Shown: in pieces, positions 63,840 to 64,000 of the stretch | How the letters are laid out: each line of letters opens with the position of its first letter | Numbering within the stretch: the stretch's first letter is position 1 | From: Brenneria izbisi | Lineage (GTDB): Bacteria; Pseudomonadota; Gammaproteobacteria; Enterobacterales; Enterobacteriaceae | Assembly: GCF_025840185.1 (NCBI RefSeq) | Contig: NZ_JAMPJU010000002.1 | Location: 169,536 to 233,535 of the forward strand | Reading direction: 5' to 3' | Length of the DNA stretch: 64,000 bases | The notes under the pieces: generated by a model | The model's input: the letters and a program-made list of their open reading frames with translations, nothing else | Told to the model about the DNA's origin: nothing | Databases searched by the model: none | Program-made: the position numbers and the translations under genes

Positions 63840-64000
63840 GGCTAAATCCTGCGTCATACAGTCGGGAATAATGATATTCCTCGCCCAGAAAGGCGCCGAC
63901 CAGAATCAGCGCCGTCTTGCGGATCGCCGCCGCGTTAACCTGTTCGGCAATGTTCGCCAGCGTCCCGCGTATCGTCCGGCTTTCCGGCCAGGTCGCTTTG
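63820..64000 (-). CDS. cbiF: Cobalt-precorrin-4 C11-methyltransferase CbiF, C-terminal 59 residues
   Basis: Only the 3' end is in the window. The visible residues include [20 protein letters not shown], then [21 protein letters not shown] and the final HEYRQA, which match the Salmonella CbiF end as I recall it. It is another tetrapyrrole methylase, one step before CbiG. The stop lies inside the cbiG start region. Confidence 0.92.
   Translation of the reverse strand, partial: KATWPESRTIRGTLANIAEQVNAAAIRKTALILVGAFLGEEYHYSRLYDAGFSHEYRQA

Overview
The window reads as chromosomal DNA of an enterobacterium, most likely a plant-associated member of the Pectobacteriaceae (Dickeya, Pectobacterium, Brenneria or a relative). 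This is inferred from the mix of loci: a Vibrio cholerae-type type VI secretion cluster, a myo-inositol catabolic cluster served by an ABC transporter, and a Salmonella-type anaerobic cobalamin operon. The genus is not proven. Every confident gene is on the minus strand except iolR, so operons are read from high to low coordinates. I saw no rRNA, tRNA, CRISPR array or intact insertion sequence.

Region 1 (1-25346) is a complete T6SS. The main operon runs tssB-tssC-tssE-tssF-tssG-tagH-tssJ-tssK-tssL-clpV-vasH-vasI-vasJ-tssM-vasL, the order I know from V. cholerae VCA0107-VCA0121, and a Sel1-repeat lipoprotein gene follows. The hcp-vgrG-PAAR effector operon comes next and runs off the left edge. 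hcp has a textbook sigma-54 -24/-12 promoter and three upstream TGCGCA sites. The cluster encodes its own sigma-54 activator, VasH, so the circuit appears self-contained. A very AT-rich stretch (25347-25950) lies upstream of the main operon.

Region 2 (26011-33253) is an rpiR-ddpX-ddpABCDF operon. It encodes a D-Ala-D-Ala dipeptidase and a dipeptide/oligopeptide ABC transporter, headed by a MurR/RpiR-type regulator.

Region 3 (33521-48525) is inositol catabolism. One run is iolG, a sugar-type ABC transporter (binding protein, ATPase, permease), a second Gfo/Idh/MocA oxidoreductase, an iolC kinase-aldolase fusion, iolE and iolB. A second run is iolA-iolD. The divergent regulator iolR is on the plus strand. 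Two similar 16-bp palindromes, one in front of each run, are candidate IolR operators. A CRP-like site, an 88-bp repeat with inverted ends and a 15-bp tandem repeat lie in the iolG upstream region.

Region 4 (48532-54545) is a less familiar cassette. It has an RpiR regulator, a Tat-exported binding protein, a PotA/B/C-like ABC transporter and an M24 'pita-bread' hydrolase that has lost most canonical metal ligands. It looks like an uptake-and-hydrolysis system for an unknown small amide or amino-acid derivative, and is the best candidate here for an undescribed pathway.

Region 5 (54933-64000) is cobalamin synthesis: cobU-cobS-cobC-cobT, and upstream the end of a cbi operon (cbiF, partial, then cbiG-H-J-K-L-P). 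The cobalt transporter genes cbiMNQO, which sit between cbiL and cbiP in Salmonella, are absent: cbiL and cbiP overlap by 4 bases.
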